A stretch of DNA of 21,902 nucleotides from NCBI GenBank assembly GCA_964653655.1, contig CAZZHG010000084.1, forward strand, positions 1 to 21,902. The letters are read 5' to 3'. Under the pieces are notes generated by a model. The model searched no databases and was not told the origin of the DNA. It was given only the letters and a program-made list of their open reading frames with translations. Below, one piece after another: positions 7,853 through 16,124 of the stretch. Both the position numbers and the translations under genes were made by a program. The stretch is from CAZZHG01 sp964653655 (GTDB taxonomy: Bacteria; Bdellovibrionota; FAC87; UBA2466). The first letter of the stretch is position 1; each line of letters begins with the position of its first letter.

Positions 7853-9104
7853 TGAGGCAACCCTCGACGCGTTTTCCGACGGCGTGGCAGAGCCTCCGGA
7901 AATCGTTATGGGCCGCGGCCCAGCCCTTCAGCTGATTGCTTTCGGTCTCGAACATGCGGTCCTGATCGATTCGAAAATCGTTCGCGGAGAGAATGCCGCG
8001 GTTGAACCGCTCTAAATTGGCCTGGTAGAGCTTCCTCGCCGTGCCGAGCGTCTTTTCCCGGGCGAGCGCCGTTTCGAGGGAAATGGAGAAGGTGGCCTTG
8101 GCGGAGTCGAAGTCCTTTTTCGCGGCCCGCTTCACGCCCTCGAAATCGGCTTCGGCGACGGCGTGGGCGTGGACCTGTGTCTGATACTGGCTGTAGCCGA
8201 CGAGCCGGTCGAAAAGGGGAACCGTCAGCGAAAGCCCGGCCGTCCATCCCGGGCCCGTGGTCTTTACGCCGAGAGTTTCCGACGAGAAATAGCCGTAAGA
8301 GGCACGCGCGTCGAGGCGCGGAAGAAAGGCCCCGAAGGCCGCTTTCGATCTCTGCTCCGCGGCTTCGGCCGCCTGATTGGCCGCGCGCCAGTCGGGGCGC
8401 TGAATGAGATCGCTGTTCGTTCGCTTGAGAAGGGGCGCGGCGGCGCGGGCCAGCTGATCCTTCCAGGGCCACTCGGCGGCGATTTCCGGCTCTCCGAGAA
8501 GCCGTTCCAGCTCCGCTCTCGCCTGGGCGAGACTCGATTCGGCGTCTTTCGCTTGGGCGCCGGCGTTATCCAAATCGACGGAAACCTTGTCCACTTCCTC
8601 CGACGGAAGCTGCCCCTTGTTGTAGCGCTTCTTCGCGATGTCGAGAGAGTCCTTGCGGGAGGCGAGAAGGCGCAGGGCTACTTCGTAAAGGTGCTTGGCT
8701 TGAATGAAATCGACGAGCGCTCCGACCGCTTCTCCCTCGGCGGAGAGAATCGTGTTCAGGAGCAGATGTTCCTGGGTTTCGATTTCGCGGCTCGCCGCTT
8801 TCGTCGTCGCCCAATCCGCCCCGAATCGAAACAGGTTGAGCTCCGCGACGCCCTCCACGGATTTCGCGGCCGTCGTCGTGCCGAACTCCCGCTGGGAGCC
8901 CACTTTTCCCTCGGCGGAAAACGAGGGGAAAAAGAGAAGCGTGCCCTGCGGCAGATTCCTCGAGCGGGTGGCTTCGAGGGTCTCCGACTGGCGGAGCACG
9001 AGCGGGCTTCGCTGGACGATCTTGTCGACGGCCTCGACGAAGCCGGCGCGGATGGGCGATTTCGCCTCGGCCGAGACCGCCACGAATAGAAGGAGCCACT
9101 TCAC
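7842..9104 (-). CDS. TolC-family outer-membrane efflux channel
   Basis: Outer-membrane factor of a tripartite efflux system: a trimeric beta-barrel with a long periplasmic alpha-barrel. The 420-residue product has a short signal peptide (MKWLLLFVAVSAEA) and two long helical repeats rich in Ala, Glu, Lys and Arg. Each carries the usual repeat phrases, for example AVGALVDFIQAKHLYEVALRLL followed by KKRYNKGQLPSEEVDKVSVDL, and later ARKLYQANLERFNRGILSANDF. The length matches the family (400-500). The GTG start at 9104 has a GGAGG nine bases upstream and overlaps the RND gene's stop as GTGA. No N-terminal Cys lipobox is visible, so unlike many OprM/NodT proteins it is probably not lipidated. Together with the adaptor and permease it should complete one pump. 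Confidence 0.9.
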   Translation of the reverse strand: MKWLLLFVAVSAEAKSPIRAGFVEAVDKIVQRSPLVLRQSETLEATRSRNLPQGTLLFFPSFSAEGKVGSQREFGTTTAAKSVEGVAELNLFRFGADWATTKAASREIETQEHLLLNTILSAEGEAVGALVDFIQAKHLYEVALRLLASRKDSLDIAKKRYNKGQLPSEEVDKVSVDLDNAGAQAKDAESSLAQARAELERLLGEPEIAAEWPWKDQLARAAAPLLKRTNSDLIQRPDWRAANQAAEAAEQRSKAAFGAFLPRLDARASYGYFSSETLGVKTTGPGWTAGLSLTVPLFDRLVGYSQYQTQVHAHAVAEADFEGVKRAAKKDFDSAKATFSISLETALAREKTLGTARKLYQANLERFNRGILSANDFRIDQDRMFETESNQLKGWAAAHNDFRRLCHAVGKRVEGCLNEK

Positions 9105-12100
9105 AGCCGGGCCTCCTGCCAGTCGAAGCCGAGGTCGGTTTCAGGCGGAAACTCGGGTTCCGGCTCACGCCACTCGAGATACGACACGTGAAGCGCCGGT
9201 ACGAGGAACAGAGTCAGAATCGTCGACACCCAAAGACCGCCGCTGACCGCGATTCCCAAGGGCTGAAGGATGTGCCCGCCCTCGCCCGTTCCCAGGGCGA
9301 TCGGAAGCATGCCGAGCACGGTGCAGAGAGACGTAATGAGAATCGGCCGCAGGCGCTTTTTCGCCGCTTCGAGGGCCGCGACGCGGGGGGTGAGCCCCTG
9401 GGCGACGAGCCGCTTGATGAAGTCGACGAGGATGATGCTGTTGGCGACCGCGATCCCGTTCAAAAGAATCACCCCGAGAGCCGCGTTCAGGGAGACCGTG
9501 CTTTTGAAAACGTAGAGCGACAGTACGACGCCGATGAAACCGAGCGGTACCGACACGAGCACCAGAATGGGCTCCGCGAGCGATCCGAACTGCACGAGAA
9601 GGGTCACGAAGATGAGCAGCACCGAGAGCCCGATGGCGAGCCCCAGCTGTTCCATCGCTTCGGTCACGTCCTTCGACGGGTCTTCGAAAGCAACCGAGAC
9701 GCCGGAGGCAATGGCTTTCTTTCCCTCATTGCCGGTTTCCCATTTGCCGACGAGATCTCGCGCTTTCGCGAGGGCGACGTCTTTCGTCGCCTCCTGTCCG
9801 CGGTTCTGGCGGCCCTTCAGGTAGAAAGCTTCCCGCTGGTTCTCGCGGTAAATCGTAGGAGGAGCCTCTTCCACTTTGATGGTGGCAAGCGCCTTCAGCG
9901 GAATGATCTTGGAGCCCACGCCCAGCGGGAATGCTTCGATGGACTCGACTCCCTCGACGAGGTTTTGCGGATAGCGGAGGACCATGTCGGTGAGCTCGCG
10001 CCCGCCCGTCGGAAACTTGCCGACCTGGCGGCCGTTGGTCGAAACGCGCAGCACGTCGGCGAGATCCGACGGATAGAGCCGGATTCCCTGGGCGGTAAGC
10101 GCTTCCCACTGCTCGAAGTGAGGCGTGAGATTGACGGCGCGCTCTAGAAGCGTGTCCGGGTCCGCGCTGATGCGATCCCACACGTGCTGGCTTTCGAGAA
10201 TGTCGCGGATGGAGCGGGCGGCGTCGGCGCTTTGAATCGTCTTGTTCGCCCGGATGGCGAGCTTCATGTGCGGCGGATCGGGAATGGGCAGCTCGCTCGG
10301 GTTCCAGGGGCCGACCCAATACTGATTTACCGGCGTATTTGTGAAATGGGCCTCCATGCCCTTCCACACTTCCTGCATGTCTTTCTTGTTTTTCAGCCGG
10401 GCCATGAGGGTCGCCTGATTCGGCCGGCGGATTTGATTGAACGTGTAGCGAACTTTGCTGCCGAATTTTTCGAGAAGCTCGCGCTCGATGGCTTCCGCCT
10501 GCTGTTCCATCTGGCGCAGCATCGTGTTGCCTTGCGTGTTGATGGAAAGAATCATCCAGTCCGTGTCGGGGGTTCCGATCACTTCTTTCGGAATCTTCGG
10601 TACGACGAAAGCGACCAGCGCCGCGAGCGCCGCGGACAGCCCGAGGTACGTGCCCCACTTCAGGATCGGCAGGTCCATGAATTTTCCGAGGGCCCGCGAG
10701 TAGGACTCCTCGAGCCAGCGGAGCGGCTTTTCGATGAGCGAATGGTGGGTCTTGCCCTTTTCGCTGCCCATCAGCTGCAGCCGAATCGTCGGTACCAGAA
10801 TCAGCGCGACGAGCGCCGAGAAGCCGTGGGAGAAGACGACCGCCTTGGCCAGATCGCCCAGAATCGCGTAGCTCAAATCGCTCGTGAACGTGAGCGGCAG
10901 AAACACGACGAGAGAGGCGACCGTGGAAGCAAGAATGGCGAACTGGACTTCCCGGACCGCGGCCGTGATGAGCCGCAGGCGGGAGGCGAAATCGTGCGGC
11001 CCCGGATCCATCTCGAAATGCCGGAAAATGTTTTCCATCACGACGACCGACGCGTCGACATTCATGCCCGCCGAAAGGGCGAGGCCGCCGAGGGAAATCA
11101 GATTAAGGTTCATTCCGGTGAGCTTCATCATGATGAAGGCGAGCACCATGGAGAGGGGAATCTCGATGGCCGCCGTGATGACGTTACGGAAGGAGCCGAT
11201 GAATACGAAAAGCACGATGACGGCGAGAAGGGCCGCAAGGCCCACCTCCACTACGACGTTCTTCACGGCGGACCGGATGAACTCGCTCGGGTCGACGAGC
11301 TCGCGGTACTTCACGTCGGGCGGAAACGTGGGGGCGAGCTCTTTCACGACGGCGAGCAAGTCTTCCGACATCTTTTTCACGTTGCCGCCGGGTTTGGGCG
11401 TCGCGAAAAGAATGAGGCTCGGCGTGCCGCTCGTCTTGAAGCTGTGGGTGTCCATGGACTTCGGGCCGAGATCGATGTGGGCCACGTCGCCCAGGTGAAC
11501 GAGCTTGCCGGAAGGCGCGACGATCGGAATGAGCGTGAGATCGGAAACCTTCGTCACCGGGCGCGGCAGCTGAACCTGCAGCTGATTCGTGCCGATGGTG
11601 ACCGAGCCGCCGGTATGGGACTCAAGAATATTGGTCAGCGCCGAGTGGATGTCGCGCGGGAGAAGCTGCAAGGACGCCATGGCCTCGGGGATCAGTTCTA
11701 TGCGGATCTCGTTTTTCGACGGATTCCAGAGTCCCGCCTCGTGGGCGTCGGGGACCTGGGAAATGCGCGGTCCGAGGACCGGCTCGATCAGATCGTAGAG
11801 CTGATTCAGATCGCGCGTCTCGCTGTAGAAGCTCATCGCGAAAAAGCCGGTGTTCTCGTTGTTCAGCCATACGCCGAGGGAGTCCCGGCTTTCCTGGGGA
11901 AGGCGCGCGGCAAAGGCGTTCACCGCCCGTTCCGCCTCCCGCTGGGCGGCGTTGGGATTCACGCCCCACTTGAATTGAACTTCGTACTCCACCTGCTGGG
12001 GGCGGTAGGACGCGAGAACCTTTTCGACTTCCACGCCTTCGCCGGACAGCTTTTTCAGCTGATCTTCGAGATCGCTGCCGTACGTGTGCAGGAACTCTTC

Positions 12101-12259
12101 CGCGGTCGAGCCCGCGTAACTCATGTGGATGTAGATTTCGGGCTTGCTGCTGTTCGGAAACAAAGAAACCGGCAGGGTCAGGCCGGAGTAGATCCCGACG
12201 AGCGCGATGAAGCCGAGCAGCAGATAGACCCGGATCGGGTTGGAATAAAGCTTACTCAC
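9101..12259 (-). CDS. RND-family efflux permease
   Basis: Inner-membrane proton-driven pump subunit of the RND superfamily (AcrB/CusA fold), 1052 residues, the expected size. It shows TM1 (about 9-28), a large periplasmic porter loop, TM2-6 (about 335-490, with GSFRNVITAAIEIPLSMVLAF), a second porter loop, and TM8-12 (about 870-1020). In TM4 the proton-relay motif reads GMNVDASVVV, so Asp402 matches AcrB Asp407 while the Asp408 equivalent is Ala. In TM10 the AcrB Lys940 position is Ala939 (VANSIILVDF). Single-Asp TM4 motifs also occur in CusA-type heavy-metal pumps, so the substrate class is open. The GTG start overlaps the adaptor gene by eight bases, and the stop overlaps the TolC-like gene by four. 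Confidence 0.94.
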   Translation of the reverse strand: MSKLYSNPIRVYLLLGFIALVGIYSGLTLPVSLFPNSSKPEIYIHMSYAGSTAEEFLHTYGSDLEDQLKKLSGEGVEVEKVLASYRPQQVEYEVQFKWGVNPNAAQREAERAVNAFAARLPQESRDSLGVWLNNENTGFFAMSFYSETRDLNQLYDLIEPVLGPRISQVPDAHEAGLWNPSKNEIRIELIPEAMASLQLLPRDIHSALTNILESHTGGSVTIGTNQLQVQLPRPVTKVSDLTLIPIVAPSGKLVHLGDVAHIDLGPKSMDTHSFKTSGTPSLILFATPKPGGNVKKMSEDLLAVVKELAPTFPPDVKYRELVDPSEFIRSAVKNVVVEVGLAALLAVIVLFVFIGSFRNVITAAIEIPLSMVLAFIMMKLTGMNLNLISLGGLALSAGMNVDASVVVMENIFRHFEMDPGPHDFASRLRLITAAVREVQFAILASTVASLVVFLPLTFTSDLSYAILGDLAKAVVFSHGFSALVALILVPTIRLQLMGSEKGKTHHSLIEKPLRWLEESYSRALGKFMDLPILKWGTYLGLSAALAALVAFVVPKIPKEVIGTPDTDWMILSINTQGNTMLRQMEQQAEAIERELLEKFGSKVRYTFNQIRRPNQATLMARLKNKKDMQEVWKGMEAHFTNTPVNQYWVGPWNPSELPIPDPPHMKLAIRANKTIQSADAARSIRDILESQHVWDRISADPDTLLERAVNLTPHFEQWEALTAQGIRLYPSDLADVLRVSTNGRQVGKFPTGGRELTDMVLRYPQNLVEGVESIEAFPLGVGSKIIPLKALATIKVEEAPPTIYRENQREAFYLKGRQNRGQEATKDVALAKARDLVGKWETGNEGKKAIASGVSVAFEDPSKDVTEAMEQLGLAIGLSVLLIFVTLLVQFGSLAEPILVLVSVPLGFIGVVLSLYVFKSTVSLNAALGVILLNGIAVANSIILVDFIKRLVAQGLTPRVAALEAAKKRLRPILITSLCTVLGMLPIALGTGEGGHILQPLGIAVSGGLWVSTILTLFLVPALHVSYLEWREPEPEFPPETDLGFDWQEARL

Positions 12260-13148
12260 CTTGGCCCGCCGGTTTTTGGGCCTCTATCTGAAGCTCCTCG
12301 CCTTCGGCCACGTACGTGCTCGAGCGCACGATGACCGACATGTCGTCTTCCAAACCTTTGGTCACTTCCACCATGCCGAGCCGGGTGGAGCCGAGAGTGA
12401 CGGGAACGAACTTTGCTTTGCCGCCGGAGACCACCCGCACGAACGGGTTTCTGCCTTGGTAAGCGACCGCGTGCTCGGGGATCTGAATGCCCTTTCGGCC
12501 GCGGGCTTTGAAGGTGACCTTGCCGACGATTCCGGGCGGCAGGTTCGACTTTGCATCGGTGATTTGGGATAGTTCCGCGGTCGCGGTGCCCGTCGCCGGA
12601 TCGACGTAGGGGCTCATGCCGACGACTTGGACCGCGACGCGCGTGTCGAGTCCCGGCACCGTGAGCTCGCCGGCCAGGCCCGGGCGTACGGCTTCGAGAT
12701 CGGAGACGGCGATTTCCACGGTGATTCGAATCTGAGAAGGATCGGTAATCTGCATGAGGCGCTGGCTGCGCGCGACCCGGCTTCCGATCGTGATGTCCAC
12801 CGCACTCACCACGCCCGCGACGGGAGCGGTAAGCGGAACCGGGCGGTAGCGGTAAACGGGATCCGTATTTTTCAAAATCAAAAGCCTTTGGCCTTTTTTT
12901 ACGGAGGTGCCGAGCGGGGCGAGAATGTCTTGCACGACCCCTTCGGATTCCGACAACACGACCGCGTTGATGCGCGGAACGACCCGCGCCGGGTAAGTCA
13001 GCACGTCGAAGAGGCTCGTCGCCTTCACGCTCTCCACGAAGACGGTCGGCTTTTTCTTTCCAGCATCGGGAATCGCGGCGAAGGCGAGTGAGCCCGCCAG
13101 CCACCAAGTCATTAGAGTCACGGTAAACCTCCGAAGGAAACGCGGCAC
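12252..13148 (-). CDS. Hairpin-less periplasmic adaptor (membrane fusion protein) of the RND pump
   Basis: Periplasmic adaptor that should link the RND permease to the outer-membrane channel. It is short (298 residues; typical adaptors have 350-400). Two lipoyl half-motifs are clear: SESEGVVQDILAPLGTSVKK (66-85) and PLTAPVAGVVSAVDITIG (105-122). Only about 12 residues separate them, so the usual coiled-coil hairpin is missing. A beta-barrel region (136-215) and membrane-proximal domain (220-290, IQIPEHAVAYQG) follow. Starts: GTG 13148 gives a signal peptide with basic n-region (MPRFLRRF) but no Shine-Dalgarno, while an in-frame GTG at 13121 has a strong GGAGG six bases upstream but an uncharged n-region. 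I keep the longer form with reserve. There is no N-terminal Cys for lipidation. Confidence 0.88.
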   Translation of the reverse strand: MPRFLRRFTVTLMTWWLAGSLAFAAIPDAGKKKPTVFVESVKATSLFDVLTYPARVVPRINAVVLSESEGVVQDILAPLGTSVKKGQRLLILKNTDPVYRYRPVPLTAPVAGVVSAVDITIGSRVARSQRLMQITDPSQIRITVEIAVSDLEAVRPGLAGELTVPGLDTRVAVQVVGMSPYVDPATGTATAELSQITDAKSNLPPGIVGKVTFKARGRKGIQIPEHAVAYQGRNPFVRVVSGGKAKFVPVTLGSTRLGMVEVTKGLEDDMSVIVRSSTYVAEGEELQIEAQKPAGQGE

Positions 13149-13198
13149 CGTAGCACGGGGGCTTTCGGCGGGTCAACGATCGGAGGGCTGGGGACTGA

Positions 13199-13231
13199 TT
13201 CTATAAATAATTGAAATTAAATGTATTTATC
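13199..13231 (-). promoter_or_regulatory. AT-rich upstream region, probable promoter zone of the efflux operon
   Basis: A 33-base AT-rich patch stands out in an otherwise GC-rich gap (13149-13385) between the divergent adaptor gene and tRNA. On the minus strand it offers -10-like hexamers (TAGAAT, TATTTA), but I find no well-spaced -35 box and no obvious operator repeat. The assignment rests on composition and position only. Confidence 0.25.
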
Positions 13232-13343
13232 GGTGTCGCCCGGGGCTGGGCAGATCTTATTTCGTCGGGGATAAGAGGAACTTTTTGGAGGGCTCCGCCG
13301 CGGGAAATCGGCGAATTTTCGGGCGGTTCCGTCACAAAGGCAG

Positions 13344-13372
13344 TTGCTCGGGGCGGCAAGGCGGGGTATGTA
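13344..13372 (+). promoter_or_regulatory. Weak candidate promoter for tRNA-Lys
   Basis: TTGCTC (13344-13349) and TATGTA (13367-13372) are spaced by 17 bases and would start transcription about seven bases before the tRNA. Each hexamer matches only three consensus bases, so the spacing and position carry most of the support. Confidence 0.35.
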
Positions 13373-13385
13373 GTTCGGTCTGCGT

Positions 13386-13461
<76 letters not shown>

Positions 13462-13520
13462 TTTTTTCCCTTCATTTCCGTTTTGCGTTCGAGAGTGCCG
13501 TCGCGGTGAGTACCGCCGCT

Positions 13521-14813
13521 TCACGGCGCTCCTTGGAAGAACCACAGAGTTCCGCAGAGATTCCAGACTATCGCCAGCACCCCTATCAGCTTCTCGTAGG
13601 TTCCGAGCACGGGCCTGTGATTGAGAACGAAAAACAGGGCCGCCGGGATGAGGTCCACGAAATACCGTAGACCGAATTGCCACCCGCCCAGGGTCTTGTG
13701 GGAGAGAAGCAAAAGCCCCTCGCCGAGAATTCCGGCGATGACTAGAAGGTCGAGGGTCGACGGGGCCTTGCGCTGCCATATCGATTGGCAAGCCCGCCAG
13801 CAGAAGATGCCCAGAAAGGGGTTGGCTATCACGAACAGGTATCCGTCGAATCTTTCGAGAGTGATCCCTTTCCCTCCCGGAAACACGGGCCAGCGAAGGG
13901 CCTTCTGGAGGTTGGGAAGCAGGTATTTCAGACTGAATTGCCCGTCCTCGGAATTCAAAAACTCATGCAGATAGTTGTGGCCGAACTCGAAGGGGTTCGA
14001 AAATCTCGCGTAGTTGTAGGCCGCGAGGGCGAGAAAGATCGCCACCATGCCGGCACTCTGTAGTCCCAGCTGGCCGGCGGAGCTCAACGAATCTTGCCGC
14101 CCTTTCGGTTTCCAGGCCATGTAAAGCAAAACGGGAAGAAAGAAGATTTGAAACGGACGGCATCCCACGGCGAGACCGAGCGCCGTCAGCCCGAGGAAGA
14201 TCCCCTTCGGCGTTCCGAGGGAAACCTGCCAAAAAGCGCAAATCATGAAGGTGTACGCGAGTACCTGCGCTTGAAACCAAGGGCCTCCGCTGACCGCCAT
14301 GAACAAAAGGTTGCTGCCGAAAACCGCGAAGCCGGCGAGGAAACAAGCTTCCCAGGCCGTTGATTTGTATCGACGAGCAAACCAGTAGGACGCCACAAAT
14401 CCCAAGAGCGCATAGATGGTGTTGAGAGTATTGGTCGGAACGGGCGCGGCTTTGTAAAACCAAACCCAGGGAACCATCATAACGGCCGGAACGGGGGGGA
14501 AGCTGATGAAGTATTTTCCTTCGTACGTCGCAATCTCCAGGTGCTCGTACATACGGCCGATGTCCATCCGGCCCTCGAACCAGGCGAGGACCTGCAATTG
14601 GCCGGAGTTCCAAGCCGAAGCGCTTAGGAAGTGCTGCTCGAGAAACACGTACAGGATGGCGAAGGTGAGCGTTGCGCCGATGAGCCCGATCCAAAAGGGT
14701 TCGTTGACGGCGAAGGACCGGCACACGTCGATCCACAGGCGCCTGAGCGGCGGAATCTGCCCCGCGCTGGAGGAGGCGGCGGCTTGGGTTTTGCGAAGTG
14801 CGGTGCGTTTCAT
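13521..14813 (-). CDS. Polytopic GT-C-like membrane protein, candidate glycosyltransferase
   Basis: Integral inner-membrane protein of 430 residues with about ten hydrophobic segments. The first is at about 41-60, followed by a periplasmic loop AWFEGRMDIGRMYEHLE whose Asp84 sits where GT-C enzymes (PMT/ArnT-like, using polyprenyl-phosphate sugars) carry their catalytic acid. The next conserved-looking stretch is GKYFISFPPVPAVMMVPW (99-116). I do not recognise a named family. The frame is open upstream into the pseA end, but ATG 14813 follows a 77-base gap and is the first sensible start, although it lacks a clear Shine-Dalgarno. As the last gene of the pseF-hisH-hisF-pseA run it may add a sugar to the acceptor glycan on the periplasmic side. 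A non-enzymatic membrane protein is the alternative. Confidence 0.72.
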   Translation of the reverse strand: MKRTALRKTQAAASSSAGQIPPLRRLWIDVCRSFAVNEPFWIGLIGATLTFAILYVFLEQHFLSASAWNSGQLQVLAWFEGRMDIGRMYEHLEIATYEGKYFISFPPVPAVMMVPWVWFYKAAPVPTNTLNTIYALLGFVASYWFARRYKSTAWEACFLAGFAVFGSNLLFMAVSGGPWFQAQVLAYTFMICAFWQVSLGTPKGIFLGLTALGLAVGCRPFQIFFLPVLLYMAWKPKGRQDSLSSAGQLGLQSAGMVAIFLALAAYNYARFSNPFEFGHNYLHEFLNSEDGQFSLKYLLPNLQKALRWPVFPGGKGITLERFDGYLFVIANPFLGIFCWRACQSIWQRKAPSTLDLLVIAGILGEGLLLLSHKTLGGWQFGLRYFVDLIPAALFFVLNHRPVLGTYEKLIGVLAIVWNLCGTLWFFQGAP

Positions 14814-14890
14814 GGCTCGAGTGCAGGCGCCAAAACCGAGTTTCCCAACAGTCTTATCGGCGGGCCAGGCCGAAAACTTTAGGCGTAACT

Positions 14891-16114
14891 TTAGGAGGGC
14901 TTGGAATTCGCCGAGCGCGCGCGGAATTTTTCGGCGACTTGCGCGTTGGTGACGGGGCCGTAGGAGGAGGAGCCGCCCCAGAGATCGTCCTTCACCCAGC
15001 ATCCCTTTTCGATTCTCCAGACTCTCGGATCGCGGAAAGTGTCGCAGACCCGGTCGAACTCCGCTTCTGAAATCCCGACGTACGACAGCCAGCGCTCCAA
15101 ATCGGCCCGGGGTTTCACGTGATCGTACTTGCGGACCATTTCGATCGCGGTCTTGCGGGGCATGAGTCCCGCGCGGATGTCCTTACAGGAATGATCGGTG
15201 CCGCGTCCGTAGCCAAGTTTTACGAATTTGAGATAGTCGTGGATCCCGTTCTCGTGCATGTCGTCGAGGTTGGACATCGTCCGGTAGGTGCGCTCGAAGG
15301 GTTTTGCGGCCCGGCGCCAGCCGTATAGGCGTTCCATTTCCGGCCCGTGCTCGTTCGCTTCCCACCTTACGAAATTGCTGAGGTAGATCCCGCGCACTCC
15401 CGCGGCATCGATCTCGTCGTCCGAGGGGTACTGAGCCCAGAGCAGATCCTTCTCTTCCAAACCCTCCTTCAAATCGGGCCGTTTGAGTTTTTCCAGCCCC
15501 TCGTCGGTGAAGTCCTTCCAGTCGTAACCGCGTAAACCGTGCTCGAGCCGGAACTTCGCCGTGAACTCGACGAAATCGTCGTAAGAATACATGCCGCCCA
15601 AATCCATGAACCCGTGCTCGCCCCAGAGCATGAGCGGAACCTTGTTGCGGACGGCCATTTGAATCGGGACGGTGAATATCCCGCAGTGGTTCTGCCAGTT
15701 CATGTCTCCCTGGAGTCGGAAGCCGATCCGGTTGATTTTGACGAGCATGTCCACCGAAGGCCGGATCACCATGTGATCCGCGTCGAACACTTCGCGCATC
15801 CGGTTCAGGTTGTACTCGCCCTCGGGCATGTAGTTGTTGCCGTGGTAGGTGACGAGCAGGATCTTCAGGCCAAGCCGGCTCGCCACGTGGGCCTGGAAGT
15901 AGCTGTCCTTGCCGCCGCTCACCGGAATCAGAATGTCGTAGTTGCTTTTCGAGCGGTATTTTCCGACGAGCTCCTCGAGCTGGCCGTAACGAGCCTTCCA
16001 ATCGATGCCGTCCCTTTGAGCGGAGATGCGGCATCCGGTGCAGACGCCGTTCTCGTCGAGGGCCAGGGGAGTGGCCGCCACGACGGGGTAAACGCATTTC
16101 TTACACCACTGCAT
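14891..16114 (-). CDS. pseA: N-acetyl sugar amidotransferase, PseA/WbpG family
   Basis: ATP-dependent cytoplasmic enzyme that turns a sugar acetamido group into acetamidino. Campylobacter PseA makes the acetamidino form of CMP-pseudaminic acid, and Pseudomonas WbpG acts on a diacetamido uronic acid. The 407-residue product shows paired cysteines WCKKC (Cys4, Cys7) and CTGC (Cys25, Cys28), probably a zinc site, then the PP-loop SGGKDS (66-71) that activates the substrate by adenylation. The start is fixed by AGGAGG six bases before ATG 16114; the frame runs further upstream but only over hisF. It lies 10 bases after hisF. The presence of pseF and pseI points to pseudaminic acid rather than the WbpG substrate, though legionaminic acid or another sugar remains possible. 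Confidence 0.9.
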   Translation of the reverse strand: MQWCKKCVYPVVAATPLALDENGVCTGCRISAQRDGIDWKARYGQLEELVGKYRSKSNYDILIPVSGGKDSYFQAHVASRLGLKILLVTYHGNNYMPEGEYNLNRMREVFDADHMVIRPSVDMLVKINRIGFRLQGDMNWQNHCGIFTVPIQMAVRNKVPLMLWGEHGFMDLGGMYSYDDFVEFTAKFRLEHGLRGYDWKDFTDEGLEKLKRPDLKEGLEEKDLLWAQYPSDDEIDAAGVRGIYLSNFVRWEANEHGPEMERLYGWRRAAKPFERTYRTMSNLDDMHENGIHDYLKFVKLGYGRGTDHSCKDIRAGLMPRKTAIEMVRKYDHVKPRADLERWLSYVGISEAEFDRVCDTFRDPRVWRIEKGCWVKDDLWGGSSSYGPVTNAQVAEKFRARSANSKPS

Positions 16115-16124
16115 CCGACTCCTC

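Noticed and set aside
8163..9089. Open frame of 308 codons on the plus strand
   Set aside because: Antisense to the TolC-like gene, Arg-rich and without recognisable features.
10184..12334. Open frame of 716 codons on the plus strand
   Set aside because: It lies wholly opposite the RND permease and adaptor start. Its translation is Arg/Glu/Asp/His-rich with no domain, a typical shadow of a high-GC gene.
13503..13516. Five-pair hairpin after the GT-C-like gene
   Set aside because: The stem is short and not followed by a T-tract on the relevant strand, so it is not called a terminator.
14814..15002. N-terminal extension of the GT-C-like frame
   Set aside because: It would overlap the end of pseA by more than 100 bases and the residues are not conserved-looking; the ATG at 14813 is sufficient.
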